DNA from: Dehalococcoidia bacterium UBA1123
GTDB taxonomy: Bacteria; Chloroflexota; Dehalococcoidia; Lucifugimonadales; UBA1123
Assembly: GCA_002313895.1 (NCBI GenBank)
Contig: DCAW01000050.1
Location: 16,304 to 34,273, forward strand
Direction: 5' to 3'
Length of the DNA stretch: 17,970 nucleotides
Shown: positions 8,666 through 15,646 of the stretch, one piece after another
Position numbering within the stretch: position 1 is the stretch's first letter
Layout: the number at the start of each line of letters is the position of its first letter
The notes under the pieces: model-generated
What the model saw: only the letters and a program-made list of their open reading frames with translations
What the model was told of the DNA's origin: nothing
Databases searched by the model: none
Translations under genes and position numbers: made by a program

Positions 8666-9532
8666 CTATGAAGCGTTCTCCACGGCGGCTCGGATTGCGC
8701 GAGCTGCATATACCGATATCAGATGCGCGCGATACTCTCCAGAAGCATGAACATCCTCGTTGAAGTCTATTCCGTCGCCAGCGTGAGATGCCGCGGCCCG
8801 GACCGCTGAGTCATCGAGATTCGAGCCGACAAGGGCCGACTCTGTTCCTGTGGCTCGGGTCGCCTTTGGCCCTGCGCCTGTGATGCCGATGCGAGCGCTC
8901 TGGCAGGTTCCGTCAGATCCAACAGTCACAACCGCGGCCACTCCGACAACTGCGTAGTGTGACGCTTTGTTCGCGAATTTCGCATACGCCGTTCCTGTCC
9001 CAGCCGGCAAAGCTGGAATTACGATCTCAGAGAGGATCTCGTTGGGTTCCAGAGCGGTGGTTAGCAAGTCCACAAAGAAATCGTCGGCGCTGATGGTGCG
9101 ATGCGCGCCTGAGGAGCTTGTGGTCAACTGCGCTCCAAGAGCCAAAGCAACCGCCGGAAGGTCGCCAGCCGGGTCCGAGTGGGAAAGGCTTCCGCCAATC
9201 GTGCCCCGGTTCCGTATCTGGTTGTCTGCGACCTGTCCCGAGGCCTCCGCTAAAACCGGCGCATTCGACTGCACCAATTCGCTTCCAGCAATCTCGGAGT
9301 AAGTGGTCATCGCTCCGATGGCCAGACCGCCATCCTGCTCGTTGATGTACGAGAGGGTGCTTATCTTGCCCAAGTCGATCAGCACGGCGGGTTCGGCCAA
9401 TCGAGTTTTCATCAACGGGATCAGGCTGTGTCCGCCAGCCAGTAACTTTGCGTCGTCGCCATGTTGATCGAGTAGCGCCAACGCGTCGGCCACCGACGTG
9501 GGAGCATAATAATCAAAACTTGAAGTAACCAT
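8666..9532 (-). CDS. coxM: FAD-binding subunit of a xanthine dehydrogenase/CO dehydrogenase-family molybdenum hydroxylase
   Basis: The 288-residue protein is the medium (FAD) subunit of a three-part molybdenum hydroxylase. It passes electrons from the iron-sulfur subunit to the acceptor. The N-terminus FDYYAPTSVADALALL is typical. The two FAD-binding motifs are present: AGGHSLIPLMK (32-42) and NRGTIGGSLSHSDPAGD (108-124). The C-terminal CO dehydrogenase flavoprotein domain follows, with the segment KFANKASHYAVVGVAA. Length fits CoxM/CutM. It lies 37 bases downstream of coxS and is followed by a terminator. No large molybdopterin subunit accompanies it, so the substrate (CO, purine, aldehyde or aromatic compound) cannot be stated. 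The symbol indicates family likeness, not proven CO oxidation. Confidence 0.93.
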   Translation of the reverse strand: MVTSSFDYYAPTSVADALALLDQHGDDAKLLAGGHSLIPLMKTRLAEPAVLIDLGKISTLSYINEQDGGLAIGAMTTYSEIAGSELVQSNAPVLAEASGQVADNQIRNRGTIGGSLSHSDPAGDLPAVALALGAQLTTSSSGAHRTISADDFFVDLLTTALEPNEILSEIVIPALPAGTGTAYAKFANKASHYAVVGVAAVVTVGSDGTCQSARIGITGAGPKATRATGTESALVGSNLDDSAVRAAASHAGDGIDFNEDVHASGEYRAHLISVYAARAIRAAVENAS

Positions 9533-9569
9533 TATGGCAAGGCCCCTTGTTCAGAAATGGATTTTGGAC

Positions 9570-10049
9570 TTACGAGCCGGAGTTCATCTTCTCTGCGGCG
9601 AATTGCACGGCCAGGACGATGTTGTGATAGCCGGTGCAACGGCAGAGGTTTCCGGAAAGCCCCTCCCTGATCTCAGCCTCTGTAGGATTGGGGTTTTTAG
9701 ACAGCAGATCGAGGGACGACATTATCATCCCTGGTGTGCAGAAACCGCACTGAAGCCCATGCTTTTCCCAGAATCCTTCCTGAATGGGATGAAGCGTGCC
9801 GTCATCAGACGCCAAACCTTCGAGCGTCGTGACATCAGCGCCGTCTGCCTGAACAGCGAACACAGTGCAAGATTTGACCGCATCGCCATTTAGACTGACC
9901 GTGCATGCTCCGCAGTTGGAGGTGTCGCACCCGACGTGAGTGCCTGTGAGATCTAGAACGCTTCGGAGATAATCAGCTAGTAGAAGTCTTGGCTCCACCT
10001 GATTGGTACGGGTGGCGCCGTTCACAGTTAAGGTGATCTCTTGTGCCAT
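9570..10049 (-). CDS. coxS: [2Fe-2S] small subunit of a xanthine dehydrogenase/CO dehydrogenase-family molybdenum hydroxylase
   Basis: The 159-residue protein carries electrons from the molybdenum centre to FAD through two [2Fe-2S] clusters. The ferredoxin-like cluster is bound by Cys41, Cys46, Cys49 and Cys61 ([10 protein letters not shown], then SC). The second cluster is bound by Cys101, Cys104, Cys136 and Cys138 (QCGFCTPGM and [11 protein letters not shown]). All eight ligands are present. The frame is open further upstream to 10121, but the ATG at 10049 is preceded by GGAGG with six-base spacing, and [11 protein letters not shown] is a normal CoxS start. An extended -10 lies upstream at 10105-10110. 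Next in the transcript is coxM. The partner large subunit is missing from this locus. Confidence 0.95.
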   Translation of the reverse strand: MAQEITLTVNGATRTNQVEPRLLLADYLRSVLDLTGTHVGCDTSNCGACTVSLNGDAVKSCTVFAVQADGADVTTLEGLASDDGTLHPIQEGFWEKHGLQCGFCTPGMIMSSLDLLSKNPNPTEAEIREGLSGNLCRCTGYHNIVLAVQFAAEKMNSGS

Positions 10050-10055
10050 ATGATG

Positions 10056-10060
10056 CCTCC
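10056..10060 (-). promoter_or_regulatory. Ribosome binding site that fixes the coxS start
   Basis: On the minus strand GGAGG lies six bases before the ATG at 10049. This is a full-consensus Shine-Dalgarno site, which rules out the start 24 codons upstream. Confidence 0.8.
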
Positions 10061-10104
10061 GCAAACTAATCGGAAAATCAGGACGCCCCGCCTGAGGCAG
10101 TCGG

Positions 10105-10110
10105 ATTATA
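10105..10110 (-). promoter_or_regulatory. Extended -10 element of the coxS promoter
   Basis: On the minus strand TGGTATAAT contains a perfect TATAAT with the TGn extension. Transcription would start about 50 bases before the coxS ATG. The -35 region is poorly conserved, as is common with extended -10 promoters. Confidence 0.55.
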
Positions 10111-10219
10111 CCAGCAAACATTTGTGAGGGCTACACTCCGTTCGATTTGGCGTGAAAAGTTGACGTATGGTAGATTTAGAGGCGCTGATTCTAGGCGATT
10201 GCGAAAGGGGGATTGCTTC

Positions 10220-10657
10220 GTGAAAGTAGATGGCTCATACACGTTCAACACAGACCGGGAAACGGTGTGGAACGCGCTGTTGTCCCCAGATGTGCTGTCG
10301 GGCTGCATCCCAGGCTCTGAGAAATTCGTTAGCACCGGCCCTGAATCTTACGACATCGCAATGCGGATCAAGATTGCGGCCATGACCGGCAACTACACTG
10401 GAAAGATAACAATTCGGAACAGGGTTGACCTCCAGTCGTACACGATGATCGTCGAGGGCACAGGCAGAAGCGGCACCGTGCGAGGCGAAGGGGATTTCAC
10501 GTTCACGGAAACGAATGGGGTCACCACTGTGAACATCGTTGGCGACGCGCGAATCAGCGGAGTGATCGCCCGTGTCGGCCAAAGGCTTATGGGGTCAGCT
10601 TCCAAAATGCTGATGAACCAGTTTTTCGACTGTCTGAAATCCAAAGTTGAAGCGTAA
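10220..10657 (+). CDS. coxG: CoxG-like SRPBCC-domain protein
   Basis: The 145-residue protein belongs to the CO dehydrogenase subunit G family, START/SRPBCC-fold proteins often encoded beside molybdenum hydroxylases. In CO oxidisers CoxG is linked to membrane attachment or maturation of the enzyme. The family pattern is seen in YTFNTDRETVWNALLSPDVLSGCIPGSEKF (about 7-36), followed by beta strands (YDIAMRIKIAAMTGNYTGKI) and a C-terminal helix with VGQRLMGSASKMLMNQFF. The GTG at 10220 has GGGGGA seven bases upstream. An upstream ATG at 10124 is less likely because the added 32 residues are basic and unlike the family. It is divergent from coxS, which supports a joint role. Confidence 0.85.
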   Translation: MKVDGSYTFNTDRETVWNALLSPDVLSGCIPGSEKFVSTGPESYDIAMRIKIAAMTGNYTGKITIRNRVDLQSYTMIVEGTGRSGTVRGEGDFTFTETNGVTTVNIVGDARISGVIARVGQRLMGSASKMLMNQFFDCLKSKVEA

Positions 10658-10703
10658 CCCGCCCATCTAGCAAGACTCCCAAAATCACATCAGGAGATCA
10701 AAG

Positions 10704-11567
10704 ATGACAGATTTTATCGACGTCCAAGAGGTTGGCAACGTCATGGTCATGACCCTGGACGACCCGACAACCCGCAACTCCATCGGGGAGGAGATGGCGA
10801 CAGAAATCAACCAAGAGATCGACCGGTTAGAGAAGTCATCCACATTGCGGGCCCTTGTGATCACAGGTAGAGACCCGTCCTTTTGTTCCGGCGCCAACGT
10901 CAAGCGCATGAATTCAGCCAACGAAGACAGGGCGGACGAGCCGGCCTTGCCTGACGATCGGTCTCCGTGGCAGTATCTCGACCAGCGGTGGAGTGAAATG
11001 CCCGACGAGACGCGCGCCGGCGAGGAAGAGATTGACGGCGTCAGATTCGTGCCGTTGCGCCTCCACGAGCTCCAGAAGCCGTCGATCGCCGCCGTCAACG
11101 GCTTCGCGATGGGTCTCGGCATGGGCATCGCCCTGTCGTGCGACATTCGCATCGGATCACAAAACGCTCGCATGGCCGAGACTTTCATACGCCGGGGGTT
11201 GATCCCAGCAGACGGCTCTTGTTGGCAACTGCCCCGGATGATCGGACTCGGAAACACCATGATGCTTCAGTACACTGGCGACGTCATGAACGCCGAGGAG
11301 TGCCACCGCCTAGGCATCATCAACAAAATCACGCCCCACGACGAACTCATGGAAACGACTCTCGACCTCGCTCAGCGAATCGCCGACGGCCCGACTTATT
11401 CCCAAGCGCTGATAAAGAGACTCGTTCAACGCTCACTGAACATCGACTTCGCCGAAAGCTTGCGGCTCGCCGGCCCTGCTCAAACCATCGCCCGAAGCAC
11501 GGACGACCACAAAGAGGGCGTTCGAGCCTTTGTCGAAAAGCGCCAGCCCGCATTCAAGGGTCGATAG
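10704..11567 (+). CDS. Enoyl-CoA hydratase/isomerase (crotonase) family protein
   Basis: This 287-residue crotonase-fold protein acts on CoA thioesters. The oxyanion-hole segments are CSGANVKRM (61-69) and VNGFAMGLGMGIALSCDI (131-148). Compared with rat mitochondrial hydratase, the second catalytic Glu is kept (Glu159 in RMAET), but the first (Glu144 of the rat enzyme) is replaced by Gly141. Simple 2-enoyl-CoA hydration is therefore doubtful. Isomerase, decarboxylase or hydrolase activity is possible, and Asp170 in PADGS may act instead. An acidic insertion of about 30 residues (71-112) is unusual. AGGAG lies seven bases before the ATG, and the gene starts 46 bases after coxG, so they may share a transcript. 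Confidence 0.9.
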   Translation: MTDFIDVQEVGNVMVMTLDDPTTRNSIGEEMATEINQEIDRLEKSSTLRALVITGRDPSFCSGANVKRMNSANEDRADEPALPDDRSPWQYLDQRWSEMPDETRAGEEEIDGVRFVPLRLHELQKPSIAAVNGFAMGLGMGIALSCDIRIGSQNARMAETFIRRGLIPADGSCWQLPRMIGLGNTMMLQYTGDVMNAEECHRLGIINKITPHDELMETTLDLAQRIADGPTYSQALIKRLVQRSLNIDFAESLRLAGPAQTIARSTDDHKEGVRAFVEKRQPAFKGR

Positions 11568-11646
11568 CAACCGACATTCTTCGCCTCTATCATCGGAATT
11601 GAATATCGCGATTCATTGACTTTCGCACCCAGCCGACGGAAATAAT

Positions 11647-12207
11647 TTGAAGAAGATTCTGGCCCGACTTTTTCCGCTTGCCTTGCTGATGATCGTTATC
11701 GGCGCGTGCGGCTCGCAGAATCCTGATCTTGCGCCAACTCCAGCGCCGCCGGACGTCGATGCTGTCCGAGCTTCAGAAACTCCGGTCCCGCCGGTCGCAG
11801 CAACTACGCCCCGTATAACCAGGCAAGTTGGCACGGCCACACCATTGATGCCCACGTTACCTCCCGTTCCGACGACAGGCACCGCCACGCGCCGTGCGAT
11901 CGATGCAACTCCAATCCGCTCTTCTTCGTCAGTTTCGTCGCCTTCACGACAGTTCGACTTTCAGTTTACGAGCGTCCTGGTCGGCCCTAGGTTTGCGAAT
12001 GATGTGTTCGTGGTCAATAATTTGGCCTACGTCACAGGCTCCCACGATGGACTTCAAATCGTCGATGTCTCAAGTCCTTCCCCACCCCTGTTATTGGATG
12101 GCATAGACACACTGGGAAGAGCCGAAAGTGTCGGGGTCTCCGAAAACATAGCCTATATCGCAGCCAATGGATTATGGACATTTAGGCCCCCTCGATTCTC
12201 AACGTAG
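11647..12207 (+). CDS. Lipoprotein with LVIVD-like beta-propeller repeats, frameshifted
   Basis: The open frame begins TTG, then AAG AAG, and encodes a signal peptide with lipobox VIGA-Cys21. A Pro/Thr-rich linker (about 25-100) follows. Next come repeats of the LVIVD type: ANDVFVVNNLAYVTGSHDGLQIVDVSSPSPP, then VGVSENIAYIAANGLWTF. Such repeats form surface or periplasmic beta-propellers of mostly unknown function. The frame stops at 12205-12207 just after a run of five C. One further repeat continues in another frame to 12305. The protein is therefore truncated in this sequence, either by mutation or by an assembly or sequencing error. The TTG start has only a weak GGA upstream. Confidence 0.65.
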   Translation: MKKILARLFPLALLMIVIGACGSQNPDLAPTPAPPDVDAVRASETPVPPVAATTPRITRQVGTATPLMPTLPPVPTTGTATRRAIDATPIRSSSSVSSPSRQFDFQFTSVLVGPRFANDVFVVNNLAYVTGSHDGLQIVDVSSPSPPLLLDGIDTLGRAESVGVSENIAYIAANGLWTFRPPRFST

Positions 12208-12305
12208 CGACGGAACTCATCGGGTACTCTGGAAGCGCGTTCGCTAGCGACGACCTTGTGTTTGTCGCTGGAAAAAGGTCAGGGTTGCTTATCATACAGC
12301 CGTGA
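12187..12305 (+). pseudogene. Out-of-frame 3' end of the LVIVD-like lipoprotein gene
   Basis: From the C-run at 12187-12191 another frame reads SILNVATELIGYSGSAFAS and then DDLVFVAGKRSGLLIIQP, ending at TGA 12303-12305. The pattern of a polar start, LVFVAG, then GLLII is one more propeller repeat. Adding one C to the run would join it to the upstream frame as GLWTFRPPSILNVATE. The full protein would then be about 219 residues. Confidence 0.6.
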
Positions 12306-12372
12306 CGTGAGGAGCCTACCCTGGTGGCAGTTCATTCGGCCTCGTAAAACGTCATCATCGCGTTATCGGCAA

Positions 12373-13236
12373 TCAGCTGTCATCCCCGTCTCTCGGCCTG
12401 GCGGAGTAATCCGAGAAGGGGCCGTCGCGCCACTTCAGCGCAGCACGGAGTCCTTCATCCTGAGAAATTCGTCCGAACTCGCCTGCGCTATTGCGATACG
12501 TTGATAGCACTTGCCAGTCTACGCCCACCTCCATCGCGGTTCGGATTCCCATGATCTCATATGCCCGATTGACTGCTTTCTTGGACGAGGCCAGCATATC
12601 GACTGAAATGGAAGCGATCGCTTTGGCTTCCTCTTTGGTCTGCTCGTCCAGTTCGTCGGCAGGAAAAGATTTTGTGGCCCATCCGATCTCGACAGCCTGT
12701 TTTCCAGGCACAGGCTTTCCGGTGAACATCATATATTTGGCCCAACTCATATGCATCTTCCACGGGAAGTACATCGTGTCCGGCGTGCTGAGGGCTCGCA
12801 CCGGTGGATAGCCCAACATGGCGTCATCAGCGACGAAAAGGATGTCACACATGGATGCCAACTCGCTCGCCCCGGCGAGGCACCATCCGTGCACCTGGGC
12901 GATCACCGGTTTGTTCAATTCCCAGATAACCCACCACCCTTTGACCAGGTCGCGGGCGTACTGGCCGGTGAGCTTGTCCAGGTCTGGCGAAACGTAGCCT
13001 TCGACTGGCCTGTTGGGAGAAGGGTCAGCGGGGGTAAGATCGTAACCCGCGCTGAACGCCCGACCAGCGCCTTTGATGATGATACAGCCAACGCCCTGGT
13101 CTCGTTCTGCCGTCTTAAGGGCGTCGTAAAGCTCCTGTCGAAGCGCCCAACTCAATGCGTTCACCTTCTCAGGCCTGTTCAGAGTGATTGTCGCAACCTT
13201 GTCTTCGATGTCATAAAGCAGATTGTCATATGGCAT
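12373..13236 (-). CDS. Enoyl-CoA hydratase/isomerase (crotonase) family protein
   Basis: The 287-residue protein has the crotonase N-terminus (VATITLNRPEKVNALS, 14-29) and the oxyanion-hole segments GAGRAFSAGYDL (56-67) and GWCLAGASELASMCDI (117-132). Here the first catalytic Glu is present as Glu125 (SEL), but the second, normally in QPE, is replaced by Pro145 in GYPPVRA. Asp153 lies nearby. It is therefore not a standard hydratase. Related proteins include dehalogenase-, hydrolase- and carnityl-CoA-type crotonases. A GGGAG site lies about nine bases before the ATG. The gene follows the 3-hydroxyisobutyrate dehydrogenase-like gene by 36 bases on the same strand, which suggests an operon for branched-chain or similar acid breakdown. 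Confidence 0.9.
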   Translation of the reverse strand: MPYDNLLYDIEDKVATITLNRPEKVNALSWALRQELYDALKTAERDQGVGCIIIKGAGRAFSAGYDLTPADPSPNRPVEGYVSPDLDKLTGQYARDLVKGWWVIWELNKPVIAQVHGWCLAGASELASMCDILFVADDAMLGYPPVRALSTPDTMYFPWKMHMSWAKYMMFTGKPVPGKQAVEIGWATKSFPADELDEQTKEEAKAIASISVDMLASSKKAVNRAYEIMGIRTAMEVGVDWQVLSTYRNSAGEFGRISQDEGLRAALKWRDGPFSDYSARPRDGDDS

Positions 13237-13272
13237 GGCTTGCTCCCTGGGATTGCTGTCCCTCTCGCTTCC

Positions 13273-14199
13273 TTATTCGTTCTCCAACGCCTCTTGGATT
13301 GCCTCTTTGGTTGTTCGGACCTGGACTCCCGCGCGCTCTTCCTGCAGCATCATGGGCGAGCGGGAGTCCCTGTCGCCCCAGCCACGATTCAACCCTTCGA
13401 TCATTTCCTGGAGAGATATGGAGGCGAGCCGCATTGGGACATCAAATTCACGTCCGACCTGAACGGCAAGGTCGATGTCCTTCCTGGCCCCTCGCAGCGC
13501 GAAGTCGGGAGGGTCGTATTCTCCGATCAGGAAGTGATCGGGCAGACGCTCGAACACTCCCCTCCTGCCGTGGGCTCCCTGTCGCACGGCCAACCACAGG
13601 GCCAGCGGATCGACTCCAGCCTTCACGCCCATCGTGAACACCTCGGCCATGCCGGTCTGGATGATGTACCCGATGCAGTTGTGAGCAAGCTTGGCGACCG
13701 TCCCCGCGCCAATAGGTCCAACGTAGTAAGGCTTGTCACCGATAGCATCCAATGCCGGTTTGCATCGTTCGAAAATCTCCTCATCTCCGCCAACCCACAC
13801 AGCCAACTTGCGGGTGCGGGCGCCCTCCGGCCCGCCGCTCACCGGGGCGTCCAGCACATGAATTCCCCGTTCAGCGAACTTCGCGTATATATCACGAATA
13901 AGGGCCGGGGAGCTGGTGCTAAGGTCAAGAAAGACCTTTCCTTCGGTCAAGCCTTCGGTCAGCCCATCTTCACCCAGAGCGACAGCTTCGACCTCGCGCG
14001 GGCCGGGCAGAGATGTGAACACAATCTCTGACTCCTCAGCGACCTGTCTCGGAGTGTCGGCCCATTGCGCGCCAGCCTCCAGGTGGGGGGTCGCCGACTC
14101 ACGGCGGATGTCGTTGACTACAAGTTCGTGGCCGCCTCTTATGGCGTTCATTGCCATGCTTGATCCCATTGTCCCAAGACCGATGAATCCAATTTTCAA
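13273..14199 (-). CDS. NAD(P)-dependent beta-hydroxyacid dehydrogenase (3-hydroxyisobutyrate dehydrogenase family)
   Basis: The 308-residue enzyme oxidises a beta-hydroxy acid with NAD(P)+. The Rossmann motif GLGTMG is at 7-12, and the substrate-binding DAPVSGGPEGA at 118-128. The catalytic helix GAGTVAKLAHN carries Lys170 and Asn174. The N-terminal NAD domain and all-helical C-terminal domain give the usual family length. Substrates could be 3-hydroxyisobutyrate, tartronate semialdehyde or relatives, and sequence alone does not decide. The start is TTG at 14199, preceded by AGAGG with five-base spacing. It is the first gene of a probable two-gene unit with the crotonase downstream, and a terminator of the preceding gene lies about 50 bases upstream. 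Confidence 0.92.
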   Translation of the reverse strand: MKIGFIGLGTMGSSMAMNAIRGGHELVVNDIRRESATPHLEAGAQWADTPRQVAEESEIVFTSLPGPREVEAVALGEDGLTEGLTEGKVFLDLSTSSPALIRDIYAKFAERGIHVLDAPVSGGPEGARTRKLAVWVGGDEEIFERCKPALDAIGDKPYYVGPIGAGTVAKLAHNCIGYIIQTGMAEVFTMGVKAGVDPLALWLAVRQGAHGRRGVFERLPDHFLIGEYDPPDFALRGARKDIDLAVQVGREFDVPMRLASISLQEMIEGLNRGWGDRDSRSPMMLQEERAGVQVRTTKEAIQEALENE

Positions 14200-14240
14200 G
14201 TCAACCTCTCATTGCTTCGATTCTGTGTGGGGCGCCACGC

Positions 14241-14282
14241 CAAAAAAAACAGATTCGGCGGTAACCATTCCACCGAATCTGT
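14241..14282 (-). terminator. Rho-independent terminator after the luciferase-like monooxygenase gene
   Basis: A ten-pair stem (14249-14258 with 14273-14282), extended by two G-C pairs past a mismatch, is followed on the minus strand by eight T (the complement of 14242-14249). It lies 26 bases after the stop of the monooxygenase gene and separates that gene from the dehydrogenase-crotonase pair. Confidence 0.85.
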
Positions 14283-14308
14283 CATGTCAAATCCTCGAAT
14301 CTGAGTTT

Positions 14309-15553
14309 TTAGTCCGCAGACGCAAGCGCAGGTTCTATGTACGGCTCGTTGGTCATCGGATCGATGTCGAAGGGGCCGAACAATTCAAGCTCTTTTCCCA
14401 TCTCTCTGACCGCAGGTAGAACCTCCTCGCCCATCAGGCGAAGACTACGCATCTGGTCGTCGTGAGTCATGGCGCCGTCGCCGTCCCAGAAGAAAACGCT
14501 GCCCGGCCTGAGGGTTTCGAGGATGTTTCGTATCTTGGGTATCACAGTGTCGGGAGTGCCGGTGAGAATCGTATTGTCGGCAACCTGGTCATCGAACGTC
14601 CTGCGGTTGACGCCGAACCTGCCTTTTGGACCAAACTGCGACGCCGCGATTTTTTTGGACGTTCTCGAAGTGTGACCGGGCAGAGCCATGAGCGCCGGGT
14701 TCACCATCCCCTCGTTCCCGCTGAGGAACGGGTTGGAGACGCCGGACAGATATTTTCTCCCCACTTCTTCTGCCTTTTCGTCGGTCTCGTCAACGTGAAC
14801 TTTCCAAAGGTAAGAGACGTGCTGAGTTCCTGATTCGTAACCGCTTTCCGCCGCGAATTTTTGGTACATATCAAAAGCGTCTTTGGTCGGCCCTAGCTTT
14901 GTAGCCAACAGCACCAGCGGATACCGGTGTTCAGCGGACCACTTGATGGTCTCGACGCTGACTGTCGAGGGTATCCATATCTGAGGGTGCGGCTGTTGAA
15001 GCGGCTTCGCCCATGGGTTGACGTAACGGTAGTGGTAGTGCTTGCCCTCCCATCGGAAGGGGCCGGGGTCGGTCCACGTTTTGATGATGAAGTCGTGAGC
15101 TTCCTCGAACCGCTCTCGGTTGGCGGTTGGCGGCGAGTTGTGAGACACGCTCTCGCGCCCTCCGCCACGCACGAAGCCAGAAACCAGCCTTCCTCCAGAG
15201 ATCATGTCGATCATCGCCAATTGTTCAGCCAAGAACAGAGGGTCGTCCCAGATAGGAAGTATGTTGCCCAGAATCACGATCTTGGCGGTTTTGGTTTGGC
15301 GGGCGAGGATCGACGCTTCGATGTTGGTCACGCCCTGCATGCAGAACGGCGTTGAGTGATGCTCGTTAAGCATCAGGCCATCGAAACCCATCTCTTCTGC
15401 GTAGAGTTTTTCATCGAGATAACGGTTGTAAAGCGCGTGCCCAATTTTGGGGTCATAAAGTTCGTTGCTGATGCTCAAATCAGTGGTCTGAGTGCCCATG
15501 AGGCCGGTTGTGTCGTCCTGCCAGGGCTGTTCCGTGAAATGTCCTATGAACAT
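14309..15553 (-). CDS. LLM-class flavin-dependent (luciferase-like) monooxygenase
   Basis: The 414-residue protein is a bacterial luciferase-like TIM-barrel enzyme that uses reduced FMN or F420 for oxygenation or hydride transfer. Family segments are EEMGFDGLMLNEHHS (about 53-67), the AKIVILGNILPIWDDP strand (about 91-106), EQLAMIDMISGGRLVSGFVRGGG (about 110-132), and HPQIWIPSTVS in the middle. The long insertion relative to 330-350-residue members resembles the limonene monooxygenase-like group. Start choice: on the minus strand GGGAGG touches the ATG at 15559 but lies six bases before the ATG at 15553. The second ATG, which starts MFIGHFTEQPW, is therefore preferred. It has its own promoter and terminator, so it is probably monocistronic. 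The substrate is unknown. Confidence 0.92.
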   Translation of the reverse strand: MFIGHFTEQPWQDDTTGLMGTQTTDLSISNELYDPKIGHALYNRYLDEKLYAEEMGFDGLMLNEHHSTPFCMQGVTNIEASILARQTKTAKIVILGNILPIWDDPLFLAEQLAMIDMISGGRLVSGFVRGGGRESVSHNSPPTANRERFEEAHDFIIKTWTDPGPFRWEGKHYHYRYVNPWAKPLQQPHPQIWIPSTVSVETIKWSAEHRYPLVLLATKLGPTKDAFDMYQKFAAESGYESGTQHVSYLWKVHVDETDEKAEEVGRKYLSGVSNPFLSGNEGMVNPALMALPGHTSRTSKKIAASQFGPKGRFGVNRRTFDDQVADNTILTGTPDTVIPKIRNILETLRPGSVFFWDGDGAMTHDDQMRSLRLMGEEVLPAVREMGKELELFGPFDIDPMTNEPYIEPALASAD

Positions 15554-15584
15554 GGCCATCCTCCCACTCTGGAATGATGGCCGA

Positions 15585-15613
15585 AGTTTAGCACTGTGGA
15601 GATTTCATGTCGA
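15585..15613 (-). promoter_or_regulatory. Predicted promoter of the luciferase-like monooxygenase gene
   Basis: On the minus strand TCGACA (15608-15613) and TAAACT (15585-15590) are exactly 17 bases apart. A TG one base before the -10 box forms an extended -10. Transcription would begin near 15578, giving a leader of about 25 bases. Confidence 0.6.
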
Positions 15614-15646
15614 GCGATACACCGAATCGCGGAGTGATAACCGGAA

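Noticed and set aside
12751..14031. 426-codon open frame on the plus strand opposite the crotonase and dehydrogenase
   Set aside because: Both minus-strand genes beneath it have clear family motifs and ribosome binding sites. The plus-strand product has none.
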